Below are positions 1-9,494 of a DNA stretch of 64,000 bases, in pieces. Position 1 is the stretch's first letter. The number at the start of each line of letters is the position of its first letter. Origin of the DNA: Flavimarina sp. Hel_I_48. Lineage in GTDB: Bacteria; Bacteroidota; Bacteroidia; Flavobacteriales; Flavobacteriaceae. A program made the position numbers and the translations under genes. The notes under the pieces were generated by a model. The model saw only the letters and a list, made by a program, of their open reading frames with translations, was not told the origin of the DNA and searched no databases. Location of the stretch: positions 1,365,001 to 1,429,000 of the forward strand of contig NZ_JPOL01000002.1 in the NCBI RefSeq assembly GCF_000733945.1, read 5' to 3'.

Positions 1-3000
1 CGTAGCTCATTGAACCATACTTCACCGCAAACATCCCTGCCGCCAGAACGGTTACCGTTTTTAAGTCCCAACATGATCGTACGCACATCGCCAAAACTGG
101 GATTCCCTTTGATACCAACCCGAATAACCCCCGTTTGATAAGGTGTGTTTTCTGGATTGAGTATCTGCGTACCATTTTCATCAAAATAAATAAGGTCGTC
201 GCCGGTGAGATTTATACCGCCGCCAAAAAGTTGGGCTTTTATATCCTGCAATAATTCAAAAGGCACACTGAGCCTATTTTCTTCTGGCCAGATTGCATCC
301 TCATTATTCGCGCCAAATGCGGTGGGACTCAACGGAAGTTCGATCTGATAGAAATTTTCGGTAAGGTCTGTCCCCATTCTTACAAACGCGACCATTTCAT
401 TGGGGACTAATGGTATTTCATTTATGCGGGATTCTGCATGCAGAAACATTTCCATCTTCTCATACTGCCGCATATCAAGACGGAAATTTTTATAAACAGC
501 CCGGCTATCCTGCGCTTCCAGATCGCAAACGGTCATAGAAAGTGACTGTTCGTTTTGCCGAATATTGTTGTTGTTGTTGTTCAGGAACTCTTCCCTATAA
601 ACACCGGGAGGCAGTACATAGGGAATGGGGCTTCTGTTTTCGTTCTCCTGTATGCTTACCGCAGCAACTTCAAACAACGTGTTGCTTTGAGCAGGATCAG
701 CTTCATCAGGATCAAGGGACAACTGGTACCTACGGTAATCGCCACGTACCAGATCCAGGGTACCAAAGCGCAATACGGTATTCTGCTGAAAATCTGTCAT
801 CAGCATTCGCATAAATCGAATGGACCTAAAATCTGAGATTCCCCCTACTGCATTCGTAGGCTGATTGATGGGTACTTTAAATTGATACCAGCGTACCGGC
901 AAGGTGCTACCATTTTGTAATTCTACCTCTATATTACGCTCATCTACGATAAATTCATTATCAATATTGAGGCTTTCCCGGTTGATGTCAAGTTCATACT
1001 CAAAATAACTATCTACCGTGTTCATGGTATAATCCCGGTTGATATCTTCCACATCAGGAAACGTGGTAGAACCTCTGTTGTTCTGCCCCACTTCTACGGG
1101 AGAATTGCCTTCAACCCCATTATATTGCTTATAACGCTCTAAAATTCCGCCTTCAGCGGCAAGAAAATATTCGTAGTTATCGCCAGAAGGATCTTCCAGA
1201 TCAGCAAAGCCGGTGAACATCTCCCGTTCCTGCACATCTGTAAGACCATCGTAGCCCACATCCTGATTGAGACGTTGCTGCCCTTCGGTATCAAAAGCAT
1301 AAATAAGTGCCTGACTCACGGGTACTTTACCAAAAGAGGTGGACGAGGTGTTTTCAAAACCTGCATCCTGTGGCAAACCATTTTCATACTGCTTGCGGCC
1401 ATCTTTGAGTATATCTTCAGAAATATTACCTAGATTTAAGGTAAGCGTACCGCCGGGATTATTTGCATTTTCCGGGTAAATGAAAGGATCCATGAGCCAG
1501 AATTCAACAAACTCCACATTAGACTGTTCAAAATCTGTTGAAGTGAACGAACGCATAATCCCTCCAAAATTATCTTCGGGATTGTCCAATATACCATCCT
1601 GCGCATCATCACTAAAATTATATGGGCCACGTTCTGTAGGATAATAGGCAAGATCAAGGGTAAATAGCGCCAGACTGGTTCCTGCTACCCTGTCCTGCTG
1701 CGGGAAAATTTCATTGTAAAGCACCCTGCGCGAGGCATAATTGGACAAATCTGAATCGTTTATACCATCTGGCCTGCTAGAATTATAAAAAATGGGATCA
1801 ATTGTGTACCACGCCAATTTTGCCCTTCTAAAATTAGATTCCAACTGATCATTAACCAGATCACCACCGTAACCTACCGGCACGGAGGATAAATACCACT
1901 GTAATGGCGAACTGATATCTATGGATGTTTGCGCACCTTCAAAATCATCTATATAGGACGTCGCCTCCCCATCAAAATCAGTTCCTTTAGGCTGACCGGG
2001 CAACAGATAAGCAAATTCCCCACGCACCGAAACATTAGAGGCCACATCAGTATCAATATTGGGTAATTTATTAACCAGACGGGTAAGAAAAGGGACTTCT
2101 GTGGAATAATTACCGTTTATGCCGAAAATCGTATTGTTTATAGGCTCGTAACTATACGTTGCCTTTTGGGTAATGGGACGTTCGTTAAGGTTGATAAACG
2201 TACCGCCCAGTAAAAAGTTTTCATTAAACTGATGTTCAACATTCAATCCTGTAAAACGTTTGGTCTGTTGACCAAAAAGTGTATTATTTTCGGTAGAAAC
2301 CTGAATGGGCGTGTTAGAACCAAGCAGTGCCTCGTCAAGGATTATTACCCTGCCGCGCTGATAATCCACTGTATAATCAAGCCCCTCTTGAAGTACACGA
2401 CCCCCGGCAGTTACGGTTACAGATCCCTGCGGAACGTTGAAACCGCCTATGGGAATACCTTCATCCTGACTGGATTTATATTTTCCTTTTAACTGAAATT
2501 TATTCTTTTCGGCATTGTCCCTTGCAACAGTTTTAGTGGATTTATAAAGGGATTTATACACATATTTGACCTGGTTTGCATTATACGTTTCCAGCTCGGC
2601 ATCGCTGGCATCCATATTATCATCATAAACCTCTCCCGCGCCATTACGCAGTTTGTTGAACAAATATTCCCCAAAAGGTTCTACGGAAGTGAATATAATG
2701 CTCCCATTACGCACATTCACGGTAAGTCCCGGTACAAAGTCAAAAAACCCATCGCCGCCTGTTTGAGGATCACCGAAGGTGGTCAAACGATCCAGGTTAA
2801 AAACGTTGAGCAACGGAGTATCTGCGACATCGGCAGGTAACGCAGGCCCATTTGTAGCAGGGTTAATATAGTTTATGGGCGAAGGCTGCGTATATACAAT
2901 ATTCAAACGAAAACCATCCTGCTCCAGCTGACCGCCACCCAAATTGTAGATGTTTTTCATCATCAAATCCCAGATAGGCTCATTTACGGTCGTTATATTG

Positions 3001-4550
3001 CTCTTAAGCATTTTTACCACCAGTGCCTGTGGCGCCCCTCCTTGCGGTCCCACGGGGTCTGGGGTATCCTCATTAGGGTTATCTATGACATTTGCTGTGG
3101 CATCTACGCCATCATTGGCAAGTTCTCCTACCTGATAGACCTGGCCATTAGCCGTAAATTGATAGGCGACACCAAGTATTTCATCATTACTTAAACGCTG
3201 GTTCAGGGATATATAGCCCAGGGTAGGCTCCAGCGTGTATTCGCTGGGAGAAAGTTTTCTGGCACTTTCAAGCAAAGCGTAATCTGTACCGTCTGAAACG
3301 GGAACACCCCCAAAACCCTGTCCTACCGTGGCGGCATCTCGAATGGCGGCATTAAGGACACTTTGCTCGTTACCTTCAATGCCCAGCGGGTTGAAATCGT
3401 TGTTATCATTCTCTGGATAACTGCCAGGGGGATTGTTGAGGAAGCCACCGGGTATCGCGGCAAGTCCTATATTATCTGGATCTGATTCCCCAAGGTCCTG
3501 AAGCGCAACCACGGTACGGGTATTTTCAAACGTCTGGCTCCTGTTAGTAACCCAGACTTCGAGGCGCGTGATCTGTACGTTAGAAGCATTAAAGGGATAA
3601 TTGGCCAAATTGCGATCGTATTGATCCCGAAAGTAGTGCGACAGGAAATAGTGCCGGTTTTCATCATAATCAAGCGCAAAAACTTCAAAATCCTGAATGG
3701 TACCGCCACCTTCTGCAGTTACAGAATTGGTCTGGCTTTGCTGTTCCGAAAATACTCCGGTAACGGTAGTTTTACCAAATTGAAGCTGTGTTTTTACACC
3801 AAAAAGACTTTGTGAGCCCTGAATCAATGCGCTGTTAAGCGGCATACTTACATTACCAACTTCGATTTTCTGAATAATATCATCTTCTGTGGGGGTATAC
3901 TCCAGTTTGATTTGATTCTGAAAATCAAAGGTTGATTCTGTGTCATAGTTGGCATTTACCTGTAAGCGCTGGCCCACTTTACCCAGAAGGCTCAAACTGA
4001 TGCGCTGATCAAAGTCAAAGCTAAAGTTGCTTCGGTTTCTGGGAGAAAAGCTGGGATTATCCTGTTTTGTAAAAAGTGCACCAATATCAAGTTCCACCGA
4101 ACCCTGTGGTATAAATTCTATCGTATTTCCTCCAAAAATGCTCTCAAAAAGGCCAGAATTGACGTAAAAATTGGGCAACAGGCTTTTTTGGGCTTCCTGT
4201 CCTGCTTCGGTACGGCCATCTACGGCAGCAATTTTCTCCTGAAAATAATCACGCATTCGCTCCTGGCGTATACGTTCAATAAATTCTTCCCGCGTGAGAT
4301 ATTGAGGATAGTTGATATTGTACGTACCCAGATTTTCAGTATAAATATAACGTTCTGTAAGCGGGTCGTAAGTGTATTTTGAAATAATGCTCCCGGGATC
4401 CTTTAATTGCAAACGTCCCATATAATAGCCAGATGCCGTAGAATCTTGTGGGATCGTATCATTCTGGCCAAACATATCTGCGCCACAGGCAAAAATGCTC
4501 AGCAGGAAAAAATACCGCGATAAATGATTGAAAGATAATGTTGTACCCAA
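1..4550 (-). CDS. sprA: Gliding motility / T9SS outer-membrane protein SprA (3' end outside window)
   Basis: SprA is the very large outer-membrane translocon barrel of the type IX secretion system, needed for protein secretion and gliding in flavobacteria. About 1516 codons are visible; the family is near 2400 residues, so the C-terminal third lies left of the window. Typical segments can be read, including YLTREEFIERIR near the N-terminus and YEKMEMFLHAE and VCGEVWFNEL near the visible end. No in-frame ATG precedes the signal peptide. A TTG at 4548-4550 gives LGTTLSFNHLSRYFFLLSIF followed by ACGADMFGQ, a credible export signal, so I place the start there. It begins 5 bp after ruvA and is probably cotranscribed with it. 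The family call is firm; the start is inferred. Confidence 0.93.
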   Translation of the reverse strand, partial: MGTTLSFNHLSRYFFLLSIFACGADMFGQNDTIPQDSTASGYYMGRLQLKDPGSIISKYTYDPLTERYIYTENLGTYNINYPQYLTREEFIERIRQERMRDYFQEKIAAVDGRTEAGQEAQKSLLPNFYVNSGLFESIFGGNTIEFIPQGSVELDIGALFTKQDNPSFSPRNRSNFSFDFDQRISLSLLGKVGQRLQVNANYDTESTFDFQNQIKLEYTPTEDDIIQKIEVGNVSMPLNSALIQGSQSLFGVKTQLQFGKTTVTGVFSEQQSQTNSVTAEGGGTIQDFEVFALDYDENRHYFLSHYFRDQYDRNLANYPFNASNVQITRLEVWVTNRSQTFENTRTVVALQDLGESDPDNIGLAAIPGGFLNNPPGSYPENDNNDFNPLGIEGNEQSVLNAAIRDAATVGQGFGGVPVSDGTDYALLESARKLSPSEYTLEPTLGYISLNQRLSNDEILGVAYQFTANGQVYQVGELANDGVDATANVIDNPNEDTPDPVGPQGGAPQALVVKMLKSNITTVNEPIWDLMMKNIYNLGGGQLEQDGFRLNIVYTQPSPINYINPATNGPALPADVADTPLLNVFNLDRLTTFGDPQTGGDGFFDFVPGLTVNVRNGSIIFTSVEPFGEYLFNKLRNGAGEVYDDNMDASDAELETYNANQVKYVYKSLYKSTKTVARDNAEKNKFQLKGKYKSSQDEGIPIGGFNVPQGSVTVTAGGRVLQEGLDYTVDYQRGRVIILDEALLGSNTPIQVSTENNTLFGQQTKRFTGLNVEHQFNENFLLGGTFINLNERPITQKATYSYEPINNTIFGINGNYSTEVPFLTRLVNKLPNIDTDVASNVSVRGEFAYLLPGQPKGTDFDGEATSYIDDFEGAQTSIDISSPLQWYLSSVPVGYGGDLVNDQLESNFRRAKLAWYTIDPIFYNSSRPDGINDSDLSNYASRRVLYNEIFPQQDRVAGTSLALFTLDLAYYPTERGPYNFSDDAQDGILDNPEDNFGGIMRSFTSTDFEQSNVEFVEFWLMDPFIYPENANNPGGTLTLNLGNISEDILKDGRKQYENGLPQDAGFENTSSTSFGKVPVSQALIYAFDTEGQQRLNQDVGYDGLTDVQEREMFTGFADLEDPSGDNYEYFLAAEGGILERYKQYNGVEGNSPVEVGQNNRGSTTFPDVEDINRDYTMNTVDSYFEYELDINRESLNIDNEFIVDERNIEVELQNGSTLPVRWYQFKVPINQPTNAVGGISDFRSIRFMRMLMTDFQQNTVLRFGTLDLVRGDYRRYQLSLDPDEADPAQSNTLFEVAAVSIQENENRSPIPYVLPPGVYREEFLNNNNNNIRQNEQSLSMTVCDLEAQDSRAVYKNFRLDMRQYEKMEMFLHAESRINEIPLVPNEMVAFVRMGTDLTENFYQIELPLSPTAFGANNEDAIWPEENRLSVPFELLQDIKAQLFGGGINLTGDDLIYFDENGTQILNPENTPYQTGVIRVGIKGNPSFGDVRTIMLGLKNGNRSGGRDVCGEVWFNEL

Positions 4551-4555
4551 AGGAA

Positions 4556-5137
4556 TTACAAGTTTTTTAGTGCTTGTTTGATAATAGTCTCCACCCCTGC
4601 GCCAGGATCCTCACGCACAATTTTAGCACATACTTTTTCTGCTTGTTTCCGTGCAAAACCCAGTGTCTCTAAAGCAGATAACGCCTCTTCTTTATTTGTA
4701 TTGCTCGCCGGTTGTGAAACATCGTCAATATCATAGACTTTTAATATTTTATCCTTAAGATCTAAAATAATGCGTTGTGCGGTTTTCGCACCTATACCTT
4801 TTACTGATTGTATAACAGGAACATCGCCGGTGGCAATGGCATGTTTAAGCTCCTCTGGATTTAAGGAGGACAACATGGTTCGCGCAGTACTTGTTCCCAC
4901 ACCAGAAACAGATATGAGCAATTTAAAAATTTCACGTTCTGACTTATGCATAAAACCATACAAGGTTTGCGCATCTTCCTTAACATGCATGTAGGTAAAC
5001 AACTGTATTTTTTCGCCCTCGGGAAGTAACGAATAGGTGTGCAGTGAAACGTTAACGGAATAACCTACGCCATTACATTCAATGACAACGTCTGTAGGGT
5101 TTTTCTCCACCAGTTTACCGTTCAAGTGTGTGATCAT
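4556..5137 (-). CDS. ruvA: Holliday junction branch migration protein RuvA
   Basis: RuvA binds four-way DNA junctions as a tetramer and recruits the RuvB motor for branch migration in recombinational repair. The 193-residue protein has the normal length and layout: an OB-fold N-terminal domain (about 1-62), two helix-hairpin-helix motifs (SGVG at 78-81 and KGIG at 113-116) that hold the DNA backbone, and a C-terminal domain III (about 148-193) for RuvB contact. The ATG start lies 24 nt downstream of a well-formed flavobacterial promoter. sprA follows within 5 bp, a ruvA-sprA pairing that I recall from other flavobacteria. Confidence 0.97.
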   Translation of the reverse strand: MITHLNGKLVEKNPTDVVIECNGVGYSVNVSLHTYSLLPEGEKIQLFTYMHVKEDAQTLYGFMHKSEREIFKLLISVSGVGTSTARTMLSSLNPEELKHAIATGDVPVIQSVKGIGAKTAQRIILDLKDKILKVYDIDDVSQPASNTNKEEALSALETLGFARKQAEKVCAKIVREDPGAGVETIIKQALKNL

Positions 5138-5160
5138 ATGTTAAGAAAAAGTTAGCGCCT

Positions 5161-5190
5161 CAAATGTACTAAATTTATTTGCTCTTCAAA
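5161..5190 (-). promoter_or_regulatory. Promoter of ruvA-sprA
   Basis: On the minus strand the sequence reads TTTG, 18 nt, TACATTTG. This matches the Bacteroidota primary sigma consensus (TTG, 17-23 nt, TAnnTTTG). It ends 24 nt before the ruvA ATG. Confidence 0.7.
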
Positions 5191-5451
5191 TTTGAAAGCT
5201 TCATAAAGGTTCTTATAAACAGGATTTAAAAAGTCTCAATTTCTTTTCTCGAAAACCTATAGCAAACTACAATTTGCTATGCATCAAACCCTTAACGGAA
5301 CTATTTTTTAATCTACAGGAGTTCCTAAAAAATCAAAAGGCGTTAATATATTTCAAAAATGGATGAATTCTTTGTTAAAAAAACTCATCCTTCCCTTAAA
5401 CCAGATAGATTTACTGCCAACTTATTTTTAAACAATTAAATAAATCAAATT

Positions 5452-5925
5452 ATGTCTAAGATAAAAAGAATATTAAGCGGTGCTTTTGTATTTGCTGCCA
5501 TGAGTAGCATGCCTGCTTTTTCTCAAATGGAGGCCACACCACAATTAGATCAAAGTGAAACCGAAATTTCTGATGAAGAATTACAGAAATTTGCCAACGC
5601 TTACAAACAAATGCAAGTCATGGGACAACAGGCCCAGCAGAAAATGGTTCAAAGCGTTGAGGAAGAAGGAATGGAAATTGAGCGATTCAATGAAATTCAC
5701 CAGGCTTCAATGGATGCAGATGCCGAAAGTGATGCTAGCGATGATGAAAAAGCAACGCACAAAAAGATAGTTACTAAGCTAGATACCATGCAAAAGGATT
5801 TTCAGGATAAACTGACCAAGGTTGTTGAAAATCAGGATTTGGATATTGAACGTTATCAAATGATTGCAACTGCCCTACAAACAGATACTGAACTGCAACA
5901 GCGTCTTCAGAAAATGTTGCAATAA
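5452..5925 (+). CDS. Secreted DUF4168 domain protein
   Basis: This 157-residue protein has a signal peptide (MSKIKRILSGAFVFAAMSSM, cleaved after the AFS-Q region), so it is periplasmic or outer-membrane associated. The rest is almost entirely charged, Gln-rich helix. It has two similar segments, each ending in an (I/L)ERxxxI motif (MEIERFNEIHQA and LDIERYQMIATA), the pattern of DUF4168. The function of the family is unknown. It stands alone between ruvA and mscS and is followed by a strong terminator, so it is probably monocistronic. The 314-bp region upstream is AT-rich, and apart from the ruvA promoter I recognise nothing in it. Confidence 0.8.
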   Translation: MSKIKRILSGAFVFAAMSSMPAFSQMEATPQLDQSETEISDEELQKFANAYKQMQVMGQQAQQKMVQSVEEEGMEIERFNEIHQASMDADAESDASDDEKATHKKIVTKLDTMQKDFQDKLTKVVENQDLDIERYQMIATALQTDTELQQRLQKMLQ

Positions 5926-5962
5926 GCCTTAAAACAGCATACAAATCGATCTAAAGCGACTA

Positions 5963-5989
5963 AAAATCGGGCATTTTGCCCGATTTTTT
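5963..5989 (+). terminator. Rho-independent terminator after the DUF4168 gene
   Basis: Perfect stem AAATCGGGCA / TGCCCGATTT with a short T-rich loop, followed by a T-run. It lies 38 bp after the stop codon. Confidence 0.88.
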
Positions 5990-6147
5990 TATGCCTTTTG
6001 ATTAAATTCCTGTTATGGTAAAACTGTCGAATTTGAGAAAAGTAGATAGTATGTAAAGCAAAAAAAATGATTCACAAACTTAGATATCAAAGTGTTCTAT
6101 TTTAAAAACCAGCAATTTACATCTTAAAATGACCGATTTATAGCATT

Positions 6148-7296
6148 TTACCCCTCCTTTTCATCGTTTTCTACAGCTTTTTCTTTTTTGAGATCATCTA
6201 CAATAGCCTGAAGCTGTTCCTTCTTAAAAACCATCGTTCTATGTGGGAAGGGAATCTCAATACCTTCCTTATCAAAACGTTTTTTAATACTTTCCAGAAG
6301 TTCGCACCTCATCACAAAAGCCTCCGGAAAGTTCATTGCCCAGGCCCAGGCGCGCAAATCGACAGATGATTCTCCAAGCCCTGTAACCCTAACGAGCACC
6401 TTGGGTACTTCATTATGCAGATCAAGTTCGCTTCTGTTATCAATCAGATTGGGATGTTGCTCACACTCTTCCCGCATTATATGTTTGGCAAGATCTACGT
6501 CGCTATCATAGGAAATCCCTATTTCTATCCATTCGCAGCACCGCCGGTCGCCCAGATCGTAATTAACAAGTTTTTCTTTGTTAATGATAGCATTTGGGAT
6601 CACGATCATCTTATTTTCATAATTGCGGAGTACGGTATGCCTGAGGGTAATATCTGTAACCGTGCCCACCATCGTATCTGTGATCTTGATCACGTCACCG
6701 GTTCTAAAGGGTTTGAAGAAAATGATAAACAGACCGCCCACGAGATTTGCCAGCGCTTCCTGAGATGCCACACCTGCTACTACCGCGATAAGTCCCGCAC
6801 CTCCCAGTGCAGTCTGGGCAATGCCTCGCAAGGAGGGAAATGCAAGAATAGCCAATAAAATACCTACAAAATATACCGCAAAAACAGCCAGATACCTTAA
6901 AAACCGATAACTTGTCGTATCATCATTCAATGCGGTTTTCTTCGCTATGGCTCGTTTGAACCACATGCGAACCAGTGAAGCGACCACCAGTGTGATGACC
7001 GCTACCATACCCAGGTAGAAAACGATCTCAAAATTTTTCTGAGCGCGTTTGTAGCTCTCTTCATCAATAACTATAAAGGCAAGTGCCATTATACCCAGCA
7101 CAATCCATAAGGCGTTGAGTATTCTTTTTATTAGGTGAATGGGGGCAATATCCTCCCCCTGATATTTAAGTGCCGATTTACGTTCGATGAATTTATACAA
7201 ATAGTACGTGGCGATACGCAAAATGCATACAATCCCCACGACACATAGGGCATAGATAATCGTACCTTTATTCAGTTCCCAGAATTCCTGCATCAC
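6148..7296 (-). CDS. MscS-family small-conductance mechanosensitive channel
   Basis: Inner-membrane channel of the MscS type, expected to release solutes on hypo-osmotic shock. Of 382 residues, the first third holds three to four membrane helices. The pore-lining, Gly/Ala-rich TM3 (GIAQTALGGAGLIAVVAGVA and onward to ASQEALANLVGGLFIIFFKP) is followed by the conserved beta domain (FRTGDVIKI...GTVTDITLRHTVLRNYENKMIVIPNAII). A charged C-terminal tail ends in KKEKAVENDEKEG. The gene is flanked on both sides by genes in the other orientation and so is probably transcribed alone. Confidence 0.93.
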   Translation of the reverse strand: MMQEFWELNKGTIIYALCVVGIVCILRIATYYLYKFIERKSALKYQGEDIAPIHLIKRILNALWIVLGIMALAFIVIDEESYKRAQKNFEIVFYLGMVAVITLVVASLVRMWFKRAIAKKTALNDDTTSYRFLRYLAVFAVYFVGILLAILAFPSLRGIAQTALGGAGLIAVVAGVASQEALANLVGGLFIIFFKPFRTGDVIKITDTMVGTVTDITLRHTVLRNYENKMIVIPNAIINKEKLVNYDLGDRRCCEWIEIGISYDSDVDLAKHIMREECEQHPNLIDNRSELDLHNEVPKVLVRVTGLGESSVDLRAWAWAMNFPEAFVMRCELLESIKKRFDKEGIEIPFPHRTMVFKKEQLQAIVDDLKKEKAVENDEKEG

Positions 7297-7691
7297 TTAA
7301 TCGTGTTTTTTATATCTTTTACCAGTTCGCAATACTATAGATAATCAACGAATTTTCGGCTTAAAATTGTCCCGAAGAAAAAATAGGGATCGAGCTAATA
7401 ATTGCTTGGCTTTGATTTGAGTGAAAGTACTGCTCCATCCGCTAGCGCCTTATGGTTTTAATTGAATCTTCTATACCGAAGAACTAAAAGAACGCTACGG
7501 AAATATTTGTTTCTACTTGAGAGGATGCTTCATTCCTGCAATAAATTTCAAGGGTATCGTTTAAAATTCCATTCAACTTTGCCTTATTAACTAGCAGTAT
7601 TCACGCTTTTTCTAAGGGGATATAATAACGTTAAATAGGCATATTTTACCAGTTTAAACCCGTATTTTGAGTTCATACAAAAATTAAACAT
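7297..7691. other. Intergenic region, nothing recognised
   Basis: 395 bp between the divergent mscS and NmrA-like genes. It is AT-rich, with no ORF that looks coding, no clear TAnnTTTG box and no repeat that I can support. It must hold both promoters. Confidence 0.5.
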
Positions 7692-8567
7692 ATGAAAATT
7701 GTACTCACTGGATCACTTGGACATATAAGCCACCAGATAGCGGAAAAGTTGGTTAAAGATCACGATGTAACCATAATTAGCAGTTCTGAAGATCGGAAAA
7801 AAGAAATTGAGGACCTGGGCGCAACGGCAGCTATAGGCTCTTTAAAAGATGCTGAATTCTTAACGGAAGCTTTCAGCAAAGCTGATGCCGTCTATTGTAT
7901 GGTACCCCCTAATCATTTTACCGAACCCAATATTCTGCTCTTTTACCGTAAAGTGGGGAGCAATTATTGCGAGGCTATACAGCGCGCAGGCGTAAAACGT
8001 GTGGTGCATTTAAGCAGTATAGGCGCTCACCTGGATAAAGGTACCGGACCCATACTTGGTTCGCATGCCCTGGAGCAAATGTTTGATCAGGTACCTGATA
8101 TAGTACTCACGCACATGCGACCCACTTCCTTTTACTATAACCTCAACAGTTTTAAAGAGACCATAAAAGAGCATAACGCGATCTTTGCAAATTATGGCGA
8201 GGATAAGGTACCTATGGCTTCTACCGAGGATATTGCAAACGCAATTGCCGAAGAACTTGTCAAGATGGAAGATGTGCCAACATACAGATATGTTTCAAGC
8301 GATGAGCGCAACGGGGACGAAATAGCAGACGTACTGGGCAAAGCTATAGGAAAACCAGATTTGAAATGGAAGATTATAAGTGATGAAGAAATGCAACAGG
8401 GAATGCAGGCCAGTGGTATGCCAGAACATATTGCCATGAGCCTGGTAGATCTCTATGCAAGTATACGTTCAGGTAAGCTTGCCGAAGAATACGAGCGCCA
8501 AAAGCCACAGGAAATGGGCAAAGTAAAACTAGAGGATTTTGCTAAAGCATTTGCCAAGGATTTCTAA
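7692..8567 (+). CDS. NmrA/NAD(P)H-binding Rossmann-fold protein
   Basis: An atypical short-chain dehydrogenase of the NmrA/NAD(P)-binding class, 291 residues. The N-terminus has the nucleotide-binding beta-alpha-beta unit (MKIVLTGSLGHISHQIAEKL), with GSLGHIS in place of the usual GxTGxxG. Then comes an acidic/variable loop and VKRVVHLSSIGAH, which in this family replaces the catalytic Tyr-Lys region of classical SDRs. The C-terminal half has YRYVSSDERNGDEIADVLGKAIGK, typical of the substrate lobe. The reaction and substrate cannot be read from sequence. Roles known in the family include NAD(P) redox sensing and quinone or isoflavone reduction. Confidence 0.85.
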   Translation: MKIVLTGSLGHISHQIAEKLVKDHDVTIISSSEDRKKEIEDLGATAAIGSLKDAEFLTEAFSKADAVYCMVPPNHFTEPNILLFYRKVGSNYCEAIQRAGVKRVVHLSSIGAHLDKGTGPILGSHALEQMFDQVPDIVLTHMRPTSFYYNLNSFKETIKEHNAIFANYGEDKVPMASTEDIANAIAEELVKMEDVPTYRYVSSDERNGDEIADVLGKAIGKPDLKWKIISDEEMQQGMQASGMPEHIAMSLVDLYASIRSGKLAEEYERQKPQEMGKVKLEDFAKAFAKDF

Positions 8568-8583
8568 AAGCCATTTTTGCTCT

Positions 8584-8628
8584 AAAAACACCAAAAATCT
8601 GCTGAAATGGCGGATTTTTGGTGTTTTT
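8584..8628. terminator. Long-stem terminator
   Basis: A 16-bp stem, AAAAACACCAAAAATC / GATTTTTGGTGTTTTT, flanked by A- and T-runs, 17 bp after the NmrA-like stop. It can work in both directions. Confidence 0.85.
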
Positions 8629-8714
8629 AATGATTTTCGAAAACCTCTTCGGGTTCAAATTTTTCAGAAAATAACTGCAATTAATAATTGGAATCCTTTA
8701 ATCCATACGTTTCA

Positions 8715-8816
8715 TTAAGACCAAATATAATAAGGAGCAGGCACTAACCAATATAATAGTAGTATGGCTATCAAACTACAAAGTATTACGATGGTATAGA
8801 ATTTTCGGTTGCTCAT
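8715..8816 (-). CDS. Possible 33-residue single-pass membrane peptide
   Basis: A short ORF begins with ATG at 8814-8816 and reads MSNRKFYTIVILCSLIAILL, then LYWLVPAPYYIWS. This is a basic N-terminus, one hydrophobic helix and an aromatic end, the pattern of small membrane peptides. The frame stays open upstream to 8927, but that part is not convincing. There is no family match that I know, no clear promoter, and the region 8629-9066 otherwise looks non-coding. It may be chance. Confidence 0.25.
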   Translation of the reverse strand: MSNRKFYTIVILCSLIAILLLYWLVPAPYYIWS

Positions 8817-9066
8817 AAGGCTGGAATTCCAATTTCCCGATGGAGACAATTTCCAATAAATTTTCAAAGTTAAACAGAAACCAACTTTAAGTACGTAATA
8901 TACCAAATATCTGTTAATTACAAACAACTACATCGATTGATCATTTGTAAATTAGAGTTTTTGTTTAATCCGTTAAATTTTGTTTTTGCTATTTGAAAAG
9001 AAGTTTAAGTTTTGACGTCAATCTATATTTCAAATAATAAATATTGCAGTCCCGGAATACTTTAAA

Positions 9067-9472
9067 TCAGTTTCCATTAATTAAATAAATAACCGCTTTC
9101 TCATTTGAAAATGTTTGTCTCCCATCCTTAAAACCAGCAAGTGGCTGCGCAACGGTGCGTAAGACTTCAATTGCGCTTTTAGCCTCCAGTATGACCAGAT
9201 TAGCATGTGCACCTATTTTGATTTTGGACGGCCTCATCCAGCGTTCCTTCTTCAATGGAACACCGGTCGAGAATACAGGCTTTATTAAGGGGGATATGAC
9301 TTTCATAAAACCCGGAACAGATAAACTGACCGCAGGCGTCGTAGGTATTTTTCGCTTCCGCGGAAGCGTCAGTATGTATACTGATACTGTCAATTTTGCC
9401 CTTTAAAATGCCAATATTTACTGGTTTTTCACCATTTTCAAGGTGTGCATTTTTTATAATCAAATCTAACAT
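9067..9472 (-). pseudogene. Cytosine-deaminase-like amidohydrolase, internally deleted and frameshifted
   Basis: The first about 75 codons (MLDLIIKNAHLENGEKPVNI ... FICSGFYESHIPLNKACILDR ... EEGTLDEAV) match the N-terminus of cytosine deaminase-type amidohydrolases. Near 9240 the reading shifts frame directly into IKIGAHANLVILEAKSAIEV and a C-terminal segment (LRTVAQPLAGFKDGRQTF) of the same family. Roughly 250 central residues, including the remaining metal ligands, are missing. The usual PHxHLDK metal motif is also damaged (SHIPLNK). A single deletion with a frame change explains the structure. It follows an MFS transporter gene by 22 bp, so the intact ancestor was probably the catabolic partner of that pump. 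Confidence 0.8.
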
Positions 9473-9494
9473 AGCGATTTGAAATTATTATAAT

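Noticed and set aside
542..836. Overlapping plus-strand ORFs opposite sprA
   Set aside because: They are antisense shadows of the SprA reading frame, and the protein sequences show Cys/Val runs from a GTT repeat and no domain.
6415..6858. 147-codon plus-strand ORF inside mscS
   Set aside because: It lies fully antisense to the conserved MscS core, which explains the long open frame; no start signal or family is seen.
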